Shown: positions 50,927 through 59,467 of the stretch, piece by piece | Position numbering within the stretch: the stretch's first letter is position 1 | Layout: each line of letters starts with the position of its first letter | Assembly (NCBI GenBank): GCA_018000995.1 | Contig: JAGNIU010000013.1 | Coordinates: 31,100-95,099, forward strand | Direction: 5' to 3' | From: Bacteroidia bacterium | GTDB lineage: Bacteria > Bacteroidota > Bacteroidia > B-17B0 > Aurantibacillaceae | DNA: 64,000 nucleotides | Translations under genes and position numbers: made by a program | Notes under the pieces: generated by a model | What the model was told of the DNA's origin: nothing | Databases searched by the model: none | Seen by the model: the letters and a program-made list of their open reading frames with translations, nothing else

Positions 50927-52021
50927 ATGAAAAATACAGATTTATTTGATGATTATTTGTTTGGGAAATTAAACACCCAACAAAAAAGTGAGTTTGAAAA
51001 TAATTTGAAAACTGACGATGTTTTTGCAAAAGCATTTAACGAACATAAAACTTTAGTTGACGCTTTAAACAAACACGCCGAAAGAAACGAATTACGCAAA
51101 GCATTAAAAGCTATTCACGAAAAAGAATTTGGCAACGATGCTAAAATCATTTCTATTAAACAAGAAACATTCTATCAAAAATTAGGACGCAATGTTGCGA
51201 TGGCTGCAGGCGTTGGTTTAATTGCTGTTTTATCTGCTTTAGCTTTATTCAGTACCGGCGGATACATTCTTACTAAACAAAATAGCGACATTACCGATCT
51301 TAAGCGTGAGGTAAGCGAATTAAAATATACACAAGACGGAATAGTTGAAGCTATCTCTAACGTTGCTGAAAAACCAAAATACGCTCCTGCTAATTTTGAA
51401 GGAACTGGTTTTGCTATTAACAACAAAGGTTATATCATCACCAGCTTACACATGATTAAAGGTGCCGATTCTGTTTTTATTGAAAATAGCATTACAGGTC
51501 GCGCCGCTACAAAAATCATATTTACTGATCCGAAAATTGACGTAGCTGTTTTACAAATTGAAAATACTGAAGTTTACAAATCATGGAGCTTACCTTTCGT
51601 GTTTAGTAACCGTAATTGCGATTTAGGTGAAAAAGTATTTACTCTGGGTTACCCACGTAAAGATATTGTTTACGGAGAAGGTTCTTTAAGTTCATTAAGC
51701 GGTTACCACAGCGATACAACCATGTACCAAATTTCTATTCCTGTTAACCCGGGTAATAGTGGCGGCCCTCTGTTAGATGAGCAAGGTGCTGTTATTGGTT
51801 TAGTTCGTGGTAAAATTACAAGTGCTGAAGCAACAGGCTTTGCTGTTAAGTCACAACAAATTATTAACGCCATCAATGCTTTTAACAAAGGTTTAAAAAA
51901 TCAGGACGACGCGTTTAGTCTTAATGTTAAGAAGAACTCACTTAAAAGCATTAAACGTAACGAACAAATTAAGCGCATCAATCCTTACGTGTTTAACGTA
52001 ATGGTATATAAGGCTAACTAA
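50927..52021 (+). CDS. Anti-sigma-like membrane protein fused to an HtrA-type serine protease
   Basis: The 364-residue protein has three parts. Residues 1-65 resemble short Bacteroidota anti-sigma domains without the zinc motif (DLFDDYLFGKLNTQQKSEFE). One membrane helix lies at about 91-112 and is followed by a short coiled coil (DITDLKREVSELK). A trypsin/HtrA-like domain spans residues 155-320 with an intact triad: His175 in TSLHMIKGAD, Asp205 in DPKIDVAVLQI and Ser278 in NPGNSGGPLL. No PDZ domain is visible. The topology puts the protease in the periplasm and the sigma-binding part inside. It forms a two-gene operon with the sigma factor and ends at a terminator. Confidence 0.85.
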   Translation: MKNTDLFDDYLFGKLNTQQKSEFENNLKTDDVFAKAFNEHKTLVDALNKHAERNELRKALKAIHEKEFGNDAKIISIKQETFYQKLGRNVAMAAGVGLIAVLSALALFSTGGYILTKQNSDITDLKREVSELKYTQDGIVEAISNVAEKPKYAPANFEGTGFAINNKGYIITSLHMIKGADSVFIENSITGRAATKIIFTDPKIDVAVLQIENTEVYKSWSLPFVFSNRNCDLGEKVFTLGYPRKDIVYGEGSLSSLSGYHSDTTMYQISIPVNPGNSGGPLLDEQGAVIGLVRGKITSAEATGFAVKSQQIINAINAFNKGLKNQDDAFSLNVKKNSLKSIKRNEQIKRINPYVFNVMVYKAN

Positions 52022-52042
52022 TCTCTTTAACATTTCATTCTT

Positions 52043-52069
52043 AAAAAGCTCCGGTAAGGAGCTTTTTTT
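52043..52069 (+). terminator. Rho-independent terminator of the sigma-protease operon
   Basis: AAAAAGCTCC-GGTAA-GGAGCTTTTTTT forms a 10-bp stem with a T run, 21 nt after the stop codon. Confidence 0.88.
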
Positions 52070-52097
52070 GTTATAGTATTTTACGTAATTTTAATGA

Positions 52098-52973
52098 ATG
52101 TACAGAGCAAAGCACTTCCCCTTCTTGTTGTTTTTCCTGTTCTTATTTCAACTGATAAGATCTCAAGATATTATTTACTTAAACAACGGCACCAAATTCG
52201 ACGCCACTGTTAAAGAAATAAATGCCGCTGCTGTTAAGTATAAAAATTTTAATAACCCTGACGGCCCAACTTACGTTATTGCAAAAAACGAAGTGCTGCT
52301 TATTGAATATAAAAATGGTTCGCTCGAAATCATCAATAAAAATCCACGCTCCTTATCGCCTTTAAAAACTGAAACGGTTGTCGTTAAAAAGGAAATAAAA
52401 AAAACAAACGACAATATTAATTACATGAATAAAAATTGCCTTTACCTAAACGGATTGGCTTTTGTTAACTCTGATATTGCTCTTATTCTCGATCGTGAAA
52501 TTTGTAAGCAACGACTTTCGTTAGTGTTTTTGGGAGCTTACAATTTTAACATACACACCAATTATACCAACAGCTATATTCAAGCGCTAGGTGTCTCCAA
52601 AAAAAATTATGATTTAGGTCTTGGATTTAATTACTATACCCAAACCAGAAAGAACTCGCAGTATTTTGTCGGATTACTATTTAAATTGATGCAATACGAA
52701 TATGTTCGCGAAACAACAACTACAGATATTATAAATGGTTTACCACATACCAGTATTAAAATGGAAAACGCGAATGGATTTCAGTTTTCGGGAATGCTGG
52801 TAAATGGTTTGCAATTCCGTTTAAATCCGTTTTTTACGTACAGAGCTTTTATAGGACTTGGCTTTACAAATAAAGACGCAGATATTTCGAGAGCTGTATC
52901 AGAAGACATCACACAAAAACCACGTAGTTTCGCAAAAGCATATTTAGGAATGTGTATCGGGTATCGTTTTTAA
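52098..52973 (+). CDS. Predicted outer-membrane protein with N-terminal KDG-type domain
   Basis: The 291-residue product has a signal peptide (FLLFFLFLFQLIRSQ). A small domain (DIIYLNNGTKFDATVKEINA ... NEVLLIEYKNGS, about residues 24-80) follows, then amphipathic strands (GLGFNYYTQTRKNSQYF, AYLGMCIGYRF) ending in Phe. The N-terminal domain, with L-NG-K-x-x-x-VKEI and EV-LIEY-NG-, is shared with the next gene. The genes form a pair 2 nt apart. A surface role is inferred. Confidence 0.65.
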   Translation: MYRAKHFPFLLFFLFLFQLIRSQDIIYLNNGTKFDATVKEINAAAVKYKNFNNPDGPTYVIAKNEVLLIEYKNGSLEIINKNPRSLSPLKTETVVVKKEIKKTNDNINYMNKNCLYLNGLAFVNSDIALILDREICKQRLSLVFLGAYNFNIHTNYTNSYIQALGVSKKNYDLGLGFNYYTQTRKNSQYFVGLLFKLMQYEYVRETTTTDIINGLPHTSIKMENANGFQFSGMLVNGLQFRLNPFFTYRAFIGLGFTNKDADISRAVSEDITQKPRSFAKAYLGMCIGYRF

Positions 52974-52975
52974 AA

Positions 52976-53803
52976 ATGAGAATAAGACTTTACATATTTC
53001 TTTTTCTATCATTAACCGCGGTTGTGAATTGTTTCGCGCAAGACAAACTTTTTTTAAAAGACGGAAAAAAAATAAATTGTAAAGTGCTTTCAATTAATCC
53101 AACCACAATAGATTATTTGGACAGTACCTCAGCACAAAATGCATATACCTTACAGAAATCGGATGTATTAATGGCGGAATTAAAAAATGGCGAGGTGTAT
53201 ATTTTTGGCAACGAATTGCCAACTGTAAAACCCTACTCGCCTGCAAAAACCAAAACAGAAAAAGTTAACGCGAAAAAAGCTGCTATCCGCGAAAAAGAAA
53301 AAGATTTTAAAAACGGAATTATTGGATTTCAACCTATAGATATAGTTTGGGGACGATTAACCTTTTGCTACGAAAGATTATTTATGGATAAGCGTATGGG
53401 TATTGCTGTCCCGATTAGTCTGACTTATGATGCCAGAATTTTAATGCCTAATAATTCTAACGATACTATAGTTCAAAACACAAGAGATAAAGTAAGATAC
53501 AACACAGGAATAATTACCGGGCTCGATTTAAATTATTATTATGAAACGCGTTCTCATACCAAATTCTTTTTCGGTCCACGGTTTAGATATGGTACTGATG
53601 TTAACTTGGCTAACATCACCGCATACACTGTTCAATTTCAAAATGGATTTTTGTTGTGTGATGCTAAAGGAAAAATGGCGACTACTTTTGCTTTTGGATT
53701 TGGTTTTGCCAGACTTATTTCTGTTCCCTTCAGCAGTCGTTTTCCCGAAAAACAATCCTATCCCTGGATGTCGTTTACGTTACGTATAGGCCTCAGACGA
53801 TAA
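52976..53803 (+). CDS. Predicted outer-membrane protein, paralogue of the preceding gene
   Basis: The 275-residue product has a signal peptide (LYIFLFLSLTAVVNCFAQ) and an N-terminal domain like its neighbour (DKLFLKDGKKINCKVLSINP ... SDVLMAELKNGEVYIFG). A Lys-rich linker and a beta-barrel-like part follow (TGIITGLDLNYYYETRSH, FFFGPRFRYG, SFTLRIGLRR). The ATG at 52976 lies 2 nt after the preceding stop. The last 46 nt overlap the converging ACC-deaminase-family gene. Confidence 0.65.
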   Translation: MRIRLYIFLFLSLTAVVNCFAQDKLFLKDGKKINCKVLSINPTTIDYLDSTSAQNAYTLQKSDVLMAELKNGEVYIFGNELPTVKPYSPAKTKTEKVNAKKAAIREKEKDFKNGIIGFQPIDIVWGRLTFCYERLFMDKRMGIAVPISLTYDARILMPNNSNDTIVQNTRDKVRYNTGIITGLDLNYYYETRSHTKFFFGPRFRYGTDVNLANITAYTVQFQNGFLLCDAKGKMATTFAFGFGFARLISVPFSSRFPEKQSYPWMSFTLRIGLRR

Positions 53804-54633
53804 CGTTCCTCGTAGCCAACATTTCCTTGCAAACCTCCGCTATGAATTATTAAGACTTTAGAATTTTCAGGGATTTTATTTTTAGAACTTAAATCTTGTG
53901 CGGCAAAAAATAATTTAGCGGTATAAACATAATCCAAAGGAACATTATTCTCGTTTTCAAAATTAGTTTTAAAATCTAAAAGTTGCTGGGTGTGTTTGGC
54001 GTAACCTCCAAAATGATATTCATTAATTATGTTTGGATTAGAATTAAGAGGGCCATCACCTTTCAAAACACTAATGCCATAAAGTTTTTGATTTGGCTTT
54101 AATGATTTAGAAATTCCGTTGAAAGTGGTGCCTGTTCCACAAGCACAGAAAATAAAATCGAAATCATTTTCCTTTGGCAAAATTTCTTCACAACCCATTT
54201 CTCCTAATGTATTATCTCCACCTTCAGGGATCAAATAAAAATTTCCGTATTTAGTTTTTAGTTCTGAAATAAAATCTTTCTCGTTCTTCCGTTTATAATC
54301 TTCACGCGAAACAAAATGCAATTGCATGCCATATTTCTTTGCTTCAATTAAAGTAGAATTGTTTTCAGATTCCTTTTCTCCACGGATAATCCCAATACTT
54401 ATAAAACCGAATTGTTTGCAGGCAACCGCTGTAGCATGAATATGATTGGAGAAAGCACCACCAAAAGTCAGAATGGTATCAATACCTTGCTTCTTCGCTT
54501 CTTCCAAATTGTATTTTAATTTGAACCACTTGTTTCCGCTAATTTGCGGATGAATTAAATCCAAACGCAAAACAGAAACTTCAATTCCATTTTCAGAAGG
54601 TATTATTTGTACTATCGGCTTGTACTCTAACAA
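53758..54633 (-). CDS. 1-Aminocyclopropane-1-carboxylate deaminase/D-cysteine desulfhydrase-family PLP enzyme
   Basis: The 291-residue protein is a fold-type II PLP enzyme. The Schiff-base Lys lies in ISGNKWFKLKYNL, and other hallmarks are FGGAFSNHIHATA, GMQLHFVSREDYK, IPEGGDNTLGEMGCEEI and CACGTGTTFNGI (phosphate loop), with IIHSGGLQGN near the C-terminus. Members deaminate ACC or release sulfide from D-cysteine; D-cysteine desulfhydrase is the more frequent activity in bacteria, so this is the likelier one. The tail after GLQGN is about 20 residues long and is encoded partly opposite the preceding gene. Confidence 0.87.
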   Translation of the reverse strand: MLEYKPIVQIIPSENGIEVSVLRLDLIHPQISGNKWFKLKYNLEEAKKQGIDTILTFGGAFSNHIHATAVACKQFGFISIGIIRGEKESENNSTLIEAKKYGMQLHFVSREDYKRKNEKDFISELKTKYGNFYLIPEGGDNTLGEMGCEEILPKENDFDFIFCACGTGTTFNGISKSLKPNQKLYGISVLKGDGPLNSNPNIINEYHFGGYAKHTQQLLDFKTNFENENNVPLDYVYTAKLFFAAQDLSSKNKIPENSKVLIIHSGGLQGNVGYEERYRLRPIRNVNDIQG

Positions 54634-54736
54634 AATTCCAGATTTAAATTAACACTCTGATTTTCGCCACAAAAACACTAAAACACAAAATCCCACTAAA
54701 TTTTCAAGAAGAAAGATCTCCTAACTAATAATCCAC

Positions 54737-54771
54737 CCATTGCCAAATTGCCAAATCGTCGAATTGCCAAA
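54737..54771. repeat. AATTTGNC-type repeat, single arm
   Basis: TTGCCAAATTGCCAAATCGT and a following GAATTGCCAAATT run into the stop codon of pepT. The unit is the same as in the elements at 14.7 kb and 28.1 kb, here without an obvious second arm. Confidence 0.55.
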
Positions 54772-56019
54772 TTAAGATTTCTCTTCCCAAATGGAGACCA
54801 AATGAACAATAGTCTCAACCGCCTTTTGCATATCCTGCACACTTACCCATTCTTGTTTGCTGTGAAAAGCGTGTTCGCCTGCATAAATATTCGGACAAGG
54901 TAAACCCATAAATGAAAAACGAGAACCATCTGTTCCGCCGCGGATACTTGATAAAACTGGCGTTACACCTGTGCGTTTCACTGCTTCAATAGCGTAATCA
55001 ACAACATGTTTACATCCATCTAATACCTCACGCATGTTACGGTATTGCTCGGTGACTTTAAATTCGTAAGAACATTTATTGTAGTTTGTTAAAACTTTTT
55101 TGGTGATGTCTTCTAATTCCTTTTCTAACGTGTGTAGCATTGGTGTATCAAAAGCGCGGATGATGAATTTAATTTCAACTTGTTCTAGTCCGCCATTAAT
55201 TGCAGTTGGATGCATGAAGGGTTGTTTTCCTTCTGTAGTTTCAGGAGTTTTGTTTTTTGGAATTAAGTTTACAATCTCCGCAGCAATTTTTACCGCATGT
55301 TGCATTTTATCTTTTGCAAAACCAGGGTGAGTTGGAAATCCTTTTATTATAATACTTACTGCGTCAGCACTAAATGTTTCGTTTTCGATATGACCTAAAG
55401 TTTCGCCATCCATTGTGTAACCAAACTCAGCTCCTAATTTTTTCATATCGGCTTTGTCAGTACCGCGACCAATTTCCTCATCGGGTGTAAATAGAATTCT
55501 TATTTTTCCGTGTTTTACTTCGGGATGATTCATTAAATAATGAGCAGCATCCATAATTTCAGCAACACCTGCTTTATTATCTGCTCCTAATAATGTTGTT
55601 CCGTCTGTGGTGATAATATCATTTCCGATTTGTTCTGCTAAAGCAACATGCTCCGAAAATTTAATCACTTGTGATTTATCATTAGGCAATAAAATATCAC
55701 CACCATTATACTTTTTATGAATAACAGGATTTACATTTGTACCACTACAATCAGGAGAAGTATCGACATGCGAACAAAAACATAACACCGGAACATTTTT
55801 AGTGGTGTTTGAAGGAATAGTTGCATAAACGTAACCATGTTCATCCAATTCAGCATCCGTAATACCAATTGCTTTTAATTCTTCCACCAAAATCTTACTC
55901 AGATTTTTTTGCTTCTCGGTACTCGGACAAGTTTTAGATAAAGGATCAGATTGTGTATCGATTTTTGCGTAACGTATAAAACGGTCGGTTACGGTGAAAT
56001 TATAGTTTGAGAAATTCAT
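54772..56019 (-). CDS. pepT: Peptidase T (tripeptide aminopeptidase)
   Basis: PepT releases the N-terminal residue from tripeptides in the cytosol. The 415-residue M20/M42-type enzyme has the zinc and catalytic motifs CSHVDTSPDCSGTNVNP, GADNKAGVAEIMDAAH, FTPDEEIGRGTDKADM, YTMDGETLG and SIRGGTDGSRFSFMG. CPNIYAGEHAFHSKQEW carries the last zinc His. The length matches E. coli PepT. It stands alone; the clpX terminator lies upstream of it and a repeat arm lies at its 3' end. Confidence 0.94.
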   Translation of the reverse strand: MNFSNYNFTVTDRFIRYAKIDTQSDPLSKTCPSTEKQKNLSKILVEELKAIGITDAELDEHGYVYATIPSNTTKNVPVLCFCSHVDTSPDCSGTNVNPVIHKKYNGGDILLPNDKSQVIKFSEHVALAEQIGNDIITTDGTTLLGADNKAGVAEIMDAAHYLMNHPEVKHGKIRILFTPDEEIGRGTDKADMKKLGAEFGYTMDGETLGHIENETFSADAVSIIIKGFPTHPGFAKDKMQHAVKIAAEIVNLIPKNKTPETTEGKQPFMHPTAINGGLEQVEIKFIIRAFDTPMLHTLEKELEDITKKVLTNYNKCSYEFKVTEQYRNMREVLDGCKHVVDYAIEAVKRTGVTPVLSSIRGGTDGSRFSFMGLPCPNIYAGEHAFHSKQEWVSVQDMQKAVETIVHLVSIWEEKS

Positions 56020-56071
56020 GTGACAGATTATTAGGTGAGTGAAGTTAGGAATTATTGAATTAATTTAAAAT

Positions 56072-56099
56072 AAAAAAGTCCGCATTTCTACGGACTTCA
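56072..56099 (-). terminator. Rho-independent terminator after clpX
   Basis: On the minus strand GAAGTCCG-TAGAAATG-CGGACTTTTTTA forms a GC-containing stem with a T run. It lies 21 nt after the clpX stop. Confidence 0.82.
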
Positions 56100-56119
56100 A
56101 ATTCTGAACTATCCATCAA

Positions 56120-57361
56120 TTAAGCCGCTTTCAAATGACTCAGCTTAGCAGTTTTCAATTTGTCAACAGCGTAATCTAAAGTGATGGTAAATGATTTCGG
56201 CGCTTTTTCGTTGCTTGGTAATTCAAACATTAAGTCAAGCATAATTGCTTCGCAAATACCACGTAAACCACGAGCGCCTAATTTAAATTCTAAAGCTTTG
56301 TCAACAATTAAATCCAACACTTCATCTTCTACTTCCAGCTTAATGCCTTCCATTTTAAACAAGTGTTTGTATTGCTTCATTAAAGCGTTTTTAGGATCCG
56401 TTAAGATTTGACGCAATGCGCTCTTATCAAGAGGTTGTAAATATGTAAGAATTGGTAAACGACCAATTAACTCCGGAATTAATCCAAATGATTTTAAATC
56501 TTGCGGAGAAATATATTGTAATAAATTACTTCTGTCAACTTCATCACCTGTAACAGATGCGGAATAACCTACTGCTTGTGTATTTAAACGGTTAGCAATT
56601 TTCTTTTCTATACCATCAAATGCACCACCGCAAATAAATAAAATGTTTTTTGTGTTCACTTGAATCATTTTAGCATCCGGATGTTTTCTTCCGCCTTGAG
56701 GTGGAACGTTAACACTAGATCCTTCTAATAATTTCAACATCGCTTGTTGAACACCTTCACCACTTACATCACGTGTGATGCTCGGGTTATCGCTCTTACG
56801 TGCAATTTTATCAATCTCATCAATAAATACAATTCCTCTTTCTGCAGCGACCGTATCGTAATCGGCTGCTTGCAATAAACGGGTTAAAATACTTTCAACA
56901 TCTTCACCAACATAACCTGCTTCAGTTAAAACAGTGGCATCAGCAATACAAAACGGAACGTTCAATAATTTTGCGATACTACGCGCCATTAATGTTTTTC
57001 CTGTTCCTGTTTCTCCAACCATTATCACATTCGATTTTTCAATCTCAATTTCTTCTTTATCGTTTGTTGCGTGTGCTACACGCTTAAAGTGATTGTAAAC
57101 CGCTACACTTAATACTTTCTTTGCTTCGCTCTGACCAATTACATATTCATCCAAATATGTTTTAATGGCATTTGGTTTTAATAAATTTAATGCTTGCTGA
57201 ACTTTTTGTTTAGAGTCGGCGTTACCTTCCTCACTAATCATTTTATACGCCTGCGAAATACAATTATCGCAAATATGACCTGTGATGCCCGCGATTAAAA
57301 TTTTTACATCTTTCTTGTCGCGGTTACAAAACGAACACAATATCGGACCTGCTTTTGCCAT
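56120..57361 (-). CDS. clpX: ATP-dependent Clp protease ATP-binding subunit ClpX
   Basis: ClpX unfolds tagged proteins and feeds them to ClpP. The 413-residue protein has an N-terminal zinc domain with four Cys (CSFCNRD and CDNCI), Walker A ([16 protein letters not shown]), Walker B ([11 protein letters not shown]), sensor motifs ([20 protein letters not shown]), the pore loop Tyr in EAGYVGED, the ClpP-binding IGF-type region replaced by the usual loop near VGYSASV, and [15 protein letters not shown] [16 protein letters not shown]. The Walker A carries Glu in place of the common Pro. No clpP is adjacent. Confidence 0.95.
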   Translation of the reverse strand: MAKAGPILCSFCNRDKKDVKILIAGITGHICDNCISQAYKMISEEGNADSKQKVQQALNLLKPNAIKTYLDEYVIGQSEAKKVLSVAVYNHFKRVAHATNDKEEIEIEKSNVIMVGETGTGKTLMARSIAKLLNVPFCIADATVLTEAGYVGEDVESILTRLLQAADYDTVAAERGIVFIDEIDKIARKSDNPSITRDVSGEGVQQAMLKLLEGSSVNVPPQGGRKHPDAKMIQVNTKNILFICGGAFDGIEKKIANRLNTQAVGYSASVTGDEVDRSNLLQYISPQDLKSFGLIPELIGRLPILTYLQPLDKSALRQILTDPKNALMKQYKHLFKMEGIKLEVEDEVLDLIVDKALEFKLGARGLRGICEAIMLDLMFELPSNEKAPKSFTITLDYAVDKLKTAKLSHLKAA

Positions 57362-57393
57362 GCTGTAAAGGTAATGAATTTATTTTTTGAGGA

Positions 57394-57421
57394 TAAAAAA
57401 ACCCTGCAGAACAGGGCTTTT
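57394..57421 (-). terminator. Rho-independent terminator upstream of clpX
   Basis: On the minus strand AAAAGCCCTG-TTCTG-CAGGGTTTTTTTA forms a stem with a T run. It ends the transcript of the secreted-protein gene at 57440 just before clpX. Confidence 0.82.
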
Positions 57422-57439
57422 AAATTAGGTTATTTTTTG

Positions 57440-57853
57440 TTATTTAAAATCTTCTTTGGGAGCGGGAGTTAATTCAATCCCTTCGCTGTTTGGAAGTGCT
57501 TTAATTTTGTAGTAGTAAGTTTTATCATCGCGCATGATGCTAACCATATCGCTTTTTACTGAATATCCATAAAACTCATCACAATAATATGTGCCCGCTT
57601 TTACTTCGATACCTGTTGCATCAACAATAGTTCTTTTTAAAGTTGCGCAATTCGACATTGAACCGTTAGTAGAAAACTTTGCTTCCCAATCACTCGGCGT
57701 TTTGCCTTGTGTAGTTTTTAATGTTAAAGCGCCGGTACCGATAGTACCTGTAACAAACCAACTTTTAGATTGTAACTGCTCAGCCATTTTTTGAGATTGA
57801 GCATTAAAAGTAAATGCTGCTACTAAACAAATTGTGAAAAATAAAGACTTCAT
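57440..57853 (-). CDS. Small secreted protein of unknown function
   Basis: The 137-residue product has a signal peptide (SLFFTICLVAAFTFNAQ). The mature part is mostly beta (WFVTGTIGTGALTLKT, KAGTYYCDEFYGYSV, DDKTYYYKIKALPNSEG) with paired Cys residues that could form a disulfide. No family is recognised. It has its own terminator and is followed by clpX on the same strand. The upstream region up to lpd holds a double-hairpin repeat. Confidence 0.6.
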   Translation of the reverse strand: MKSLFFTICLVAAFTFNAQSQKMAEQLQSKSWFVTGTIGTGALTLKTTQGKTPSDWEAKFSTNGSMSNCATLKRTIVDATGIEVKAGTYYCDEFYGYSVKSDMVSIMRDDKTYYYKIKALPNSEGIELTPAPKEDFK

Positions 57854-57962
57854 TTTATAAGTGTTTTTTAGTCTAGTAAATGTAGTTATCTAAAGCCTAT
57901 TTAGCAAGGGTAATGAGCCAAATAGGCACTATTCTGAGTGAAAAAGGCTATTTTCTATTGGG

Positions 57963-58027
57963 ACTCCCCTCCGAAAACCTCACCCGGTTCGCATAGCGAA
58001 CCACCCTCTCCTGTGAGGAGAGGGGAA
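57963..58027. repeat. Double-hairpin intergenic repeat, copy 2
   Basis: The element contains CCTCACCC, hairpin GGTTCGC-ATA-GCGAACC (57986-58002) and hairpin CCCTCTCCT-GTG-AGGAGAGGG (58004-58024). It lies 7 nt downstream of the lpd stop. Copy 1 is at 31728. Both copies keep the two stems although several bases differ. Confidence 0.65.
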
Positions 58028-58033
58028 ACCCGT

Positions 58034-59440
58034 CTAGATATGGAGAGCGCGTTTGGCAGTAGCATCCAAACAGGCTTCTTTAAAGCTTTCGGTGAAGGTT
58101 GGATGAGCATGACAAATACGGGCAATATCTTCGGCACTTGCACGGAATTCCATAGCAACAACTGCTTCTGCAATCATATCAGCAGCACGCGGACCAATCA
58201 TGTGCACTCCTAAAATTTCATCGGTGGCTTCATCGCTTAATACTTTTACAAAACCATCCGTATCCATACTGGCACGGGCACGACCACTTGCTTTGAAAGG
58301 GAAATTTCCTGTCTTGTATTTTTTACCTTGCTCTTTTAATTGTTCTTCTGTTAAACCAACCGCTGCAATTTCAGGCCATGTATAAACTACACCGGGAATT
58401 AAATTATAATTCATGTGTGGTTTTTGTCCCGCTATTACTTCAGCAACAAAAACACCTTCTTCTTCAGCTTTATGAGCGAGCATTGGACCTTTCACAACAT
58501 CACCAATAGCATAAATGCCTTCTACATTAGTTTGTAAATGATTATCAACTGCTATACGTCCGCCTTTATCTTCTAATTTAATTCCTGCTTTTTCCAAACC
58601 TAAATTATCAGTGTAAGGGCGACGACCAACTGAAACCAAAACGTAATCGCCTTTAATTTCTAATTTTTCTCCTTCGCCTTTTTCAACACTTACGGTTGCT
58701 TCTTTTCCTTTTGCAGAAACGCCTGTCACTTTATGTTTCATGAAAAATTCAAAGCCTAAATTCTTTTTTAGGACACGCTGTAATTCTTTTCCAAGAGCCG
58801 CATCCATTCCCGGAATCAAACGATCCATATATTCCACTACGCTTACTTTTGACCCAAGACGTGCATAAACACTTCCTAATTCTAAACCAATAACACCACC
58901 ACCAATAACAATTAAATGTTTTGGAACTTCAGTTAACTCTAAAGCTTCTGTTGAAGTGATAATTCTTTTTTTATCGATTTGAATGAAAGGCAATGATGAA
59001 GGTTTTGAACCCGTAGCTATAATTGTTTTTGCTGTTTCAATTTGTGTTTTCTTTCCTTCGTTATCAATCTCAATTGTGTTTTTGTTGATGAAAGAACCAT
59101 GTCCTGTTAAAACAGTAATTTTATTTTTCTTCATCAAAAAATTGATGCCATCGCAAGTCATTTTTACAACGCCGCGCTTACGCTCAATCATTTGTTTGAT
59201 ATTTACTTTCGGTTCGTTGATATCAATACCATGTTCTTTAAAATTATGCATAGCATTATGAAAATGCTCACTTGAGTCTAATAATGCTTTCGATGGAATG
59301 CAACCAACATTTAAGCAAGTTCCACCCAGAGTACTATACTTTTCGATCAAAGCAGTTTTCATGCCTAATTGCGCGCAACGGATTGCAGCAACATAACCAC
59401 CAGGACCAGAACCAATAACTGTAACATCAAACTTTTCCAT
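58034..59440 (-). CDS. lpd: Dihydrolipoyl dehydrogenase (E3)
   Basis: Lpd reoxidises dihydrolipoamide of the pyruvate and 2-oxoglutarate dehydrogenase complexes with NAD and FAD. The 468-residue protein has FAD motif VTVIGSGPGGYVAAI, the redox-active disulfide GGTCLNVGCIPSKALL, NAD motif LIVIGGGVIGLELGSVYARL, and YAIGDVVKGPMLAHKA. The interface His-Glu pair lies in HAHPTFTESFKE. The length is normal. It works with SucA encoded at the left edge, but the two genes are far apart. The double-hairpin repeat probably ends its transcript. Confidence 0.95.
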   Translation of the reverse strand: MEKFDVTVIGSGPGGYVAAIRCAQLGMKTALIEKYSTLGGTCLNVGCIPSKALLDSSEHFHNAMHNFKEHGIDINEPKVNIKQMIERKRGVVKMTCDGINFLMKKNKITVLTGHGSFINKNTIEIDNEGKKTQIETAKTIIATGSKPSSLPFIQIDKKRIITSTEALELTEVPKHLIVIGGGVIGLELGSVYARLGSKVSVVEYMDRLIPGMDAALGKELQRVLKKNLGFEFFMKHKVTGVSAKGKEATVSVEKGEGEKLEIKGDYVLVSVGRRPYTDNLGLEKAGIKLEDKGGRIAVDNHLQTNVEGIYAIGDVVKGPMLAHKAEEEGVFVAEVIAGQKPHMNYNLIPGVVYTWPEIAAVGLTEEQLKEQGKKYKTGNFPFKASGRARASMDTDGFVKVLSDEATDEILGVHMIGPRAADMIAEAVVAMEFRASAEDIARICHAHPTFTESFKEACLDATAKRALHI

Positions 59441-59467
59441 AATTCTATTTTTTAAAGAAGAACAAAT

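Noticed and set aside
57986..58002. GGTTCGC...GCGAACC as the T-arm of a tRNA
   Set aside because: No acceptor stem, D-arm or anticodon arm surrounds it, and a related repeat copy exists at 31.7 kb.
57938..58213. Plus-strand open frame over the double-hairpin repeat and the lpd 3' end
   Set aside because: It lies antisense to lpd and runs through the repeat. It has no signal peptide, motif or promoter.
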